The notes under the pieces were generated by a model. That model was not told the DNA's origin. It did no database searches and was given only the letters and a program-made list of their open reading frames with translations. Below are positions 6,107 through 6,349 of a stretch of DNA of 6,349 bases, piece by piece. Source of the DNA: Candidatus Brevibacterium intestinigallinarum (GTDB lineage Bacteria; Actinomycetota; Actinomycetes; Actinomycetales; Brevibacteriaceae); NCBI GenBank assembly GCA_019117325.1, contig DWZY01000261.1, positions 1 through 6,349 on the forward strand, given 5' to 3'. Each line of letters begins with the position of its first letter. Within the stretch, counting starts at the first letter, position 1. Both the position numbers and the translations under genes were made by a program.

Positions 6107-6157
6107 GCGCGGTCCATCCGCGCGGTGACCGTGCAGCCCTGCAGGCCCCGTGCCTGC
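6107..6157 (+). promoter_or_regulatory. Hairpin-rich leader of the metallophosphatase gene
   Basis: Consecutive perfect short inverted repeats fill this leader: GCGCGG/CCGCGC (6107-6112 with 6118-6123, 5-base loop), CGGTGACCG (6123-6131), TGCAG/CTGCA (6132-6136 with 6139-6143) and GCAGGC/GCCTGC (6141-6146 with 6152-6157, 5-base loop). The last two overlap and exclude each other. A TANNNT hexamer, TAGAGT at 6090-6095, could be the -10 of the gene, but no -35 is evident. Function unknown; no known riboswitch class is recognised. Confidence 0.3.
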
Positions 6158-6180
6158 GCCCGAATGCTCAGGAGTCCCGC

Positions 6181-6349
6181 ATGTTCCGACCGACCCTCCC
6201 CGCCGCGCTGGCAGCGGCCGCTCTGGTGGCAGGCCCCGCGGCCTCGGCGACGGCGATGCCCGCGCCCCAGGCGCAGGCCCTGTCGCTGTCCGTCCTGGCC
6301 ACGACGGATGTCCACGGCCACGCCCTCAACTGGGACTACTTCACCGACG
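6181..6349 (+). CDS. Exported 5'-nucleotidase/2',3'-cyclic-nucleotide phosphodiesterase-type metallophosphatase (N-terminal fragment)
   Basis: Secreted or cell-surface metallophosphoesterase expected to hydrolyse nucleotides or cyclic nucleotides outside the membrane, releasing nucleoside and phosphate. Only 56 codons are in the window. Residues 1-23 are a Sec signal peptide (basic Arg3, long Ala/Leu core, AxA sites at ASA 21-23 or AQA 31-33). The mature start LSLSVLATTDVHGHALNWDY (34-53) is the first strand and metal motif of the calcineurin-like phosphoesterase domain; Asp43 and His45 of DVHG are metal ligands, and the following HxLNWDYF wording is characteristic of CpdB/UshA-type enzymes. 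AGGAG (6170-6174) stands 6 nt before the ATG. The preceding terminator makes it an independent unit, probably unrelated to sugar-acid use. Full domain structure, including the C-terminal nucleotide-binding domain and any cell-wall anchor, lies beyond the right edge. Confidence 0.88.
   Translation, partial: MFRPTLPAALAAAALVAGPAASATAMPAPQAQALSLSVLATTDVHGHALNWDYFTD

Overview
The window looks like chromosome of a high-GC Gram-positive bacterium, probably an actinobacterium of the Micrococcales type. Signs of this are the very high GC content with strong G/C preference at third codon positions, open antisense frames that arise from that bias, Shine-Dalgarno-led genes, a lipoprotein-type solute-binding protein and an actinobacterial-style secreted metallophosphatase. 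The taxon is an inference; no rRNA or other marker is present.

Layout, left to right. Positions 1-1230 (minus strand, running off the left edge) encode a TRAP-transporter solute-binding lipoprotein (DctP family). A 308-base divergent intergenic region follows, with a conspicuous AT-rich island at about 1361-1390. Positions 1539-2249 (plus) encode a GntR regulator of the FadR/FCD subfamily. Positions 2454-4400 (plus) encode an IlvD/Edd-superfamily sugar-acid dehydratase closest, from memory, to the D-xylonate/L-arabinonate dehydratases. Positions 4595-5998 (plus) encode a GntP-family sugar-acid permease, closed by a strong hairpin terminator at 6009-6049. A separate unit starts at 6181: the N-terminus of an exported CpdB/5'-nucleotidase-type metallophosphatase, which runs off the right edge.

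Working model (inference): positions 1-5998 are a sugar-acid (aldonate) utilisation locus. The GntP permease, and possibly the TRAP system whose membrane subunits should lie left of the window, import a pentonate or related acid. The dehydratase converts it to a 2-keto-3-deoxy acid, and the GntR/FCD protein senses a pathway acid. The best regulatory evidence is a cluster of CGTATA/TATACG half-sites at 2380-2407, in front of the dehydratase and overlapping a plausible -10 element; it fits the GT...AC core expected of FadR-subfamily operators.

The gene content is recognisable catabolic machinery; I see no CRISPR array, mobile element, tRNA/rRNA or defence/BGC system. The less ordinary features are the multi-half-site operator, short tandem duplications at the stop codons of two successive genes, a string of small hairpins in the leader of the phosphatase gene, and two unrelated carboxylate transporters flanking one regulator and one enzyme.
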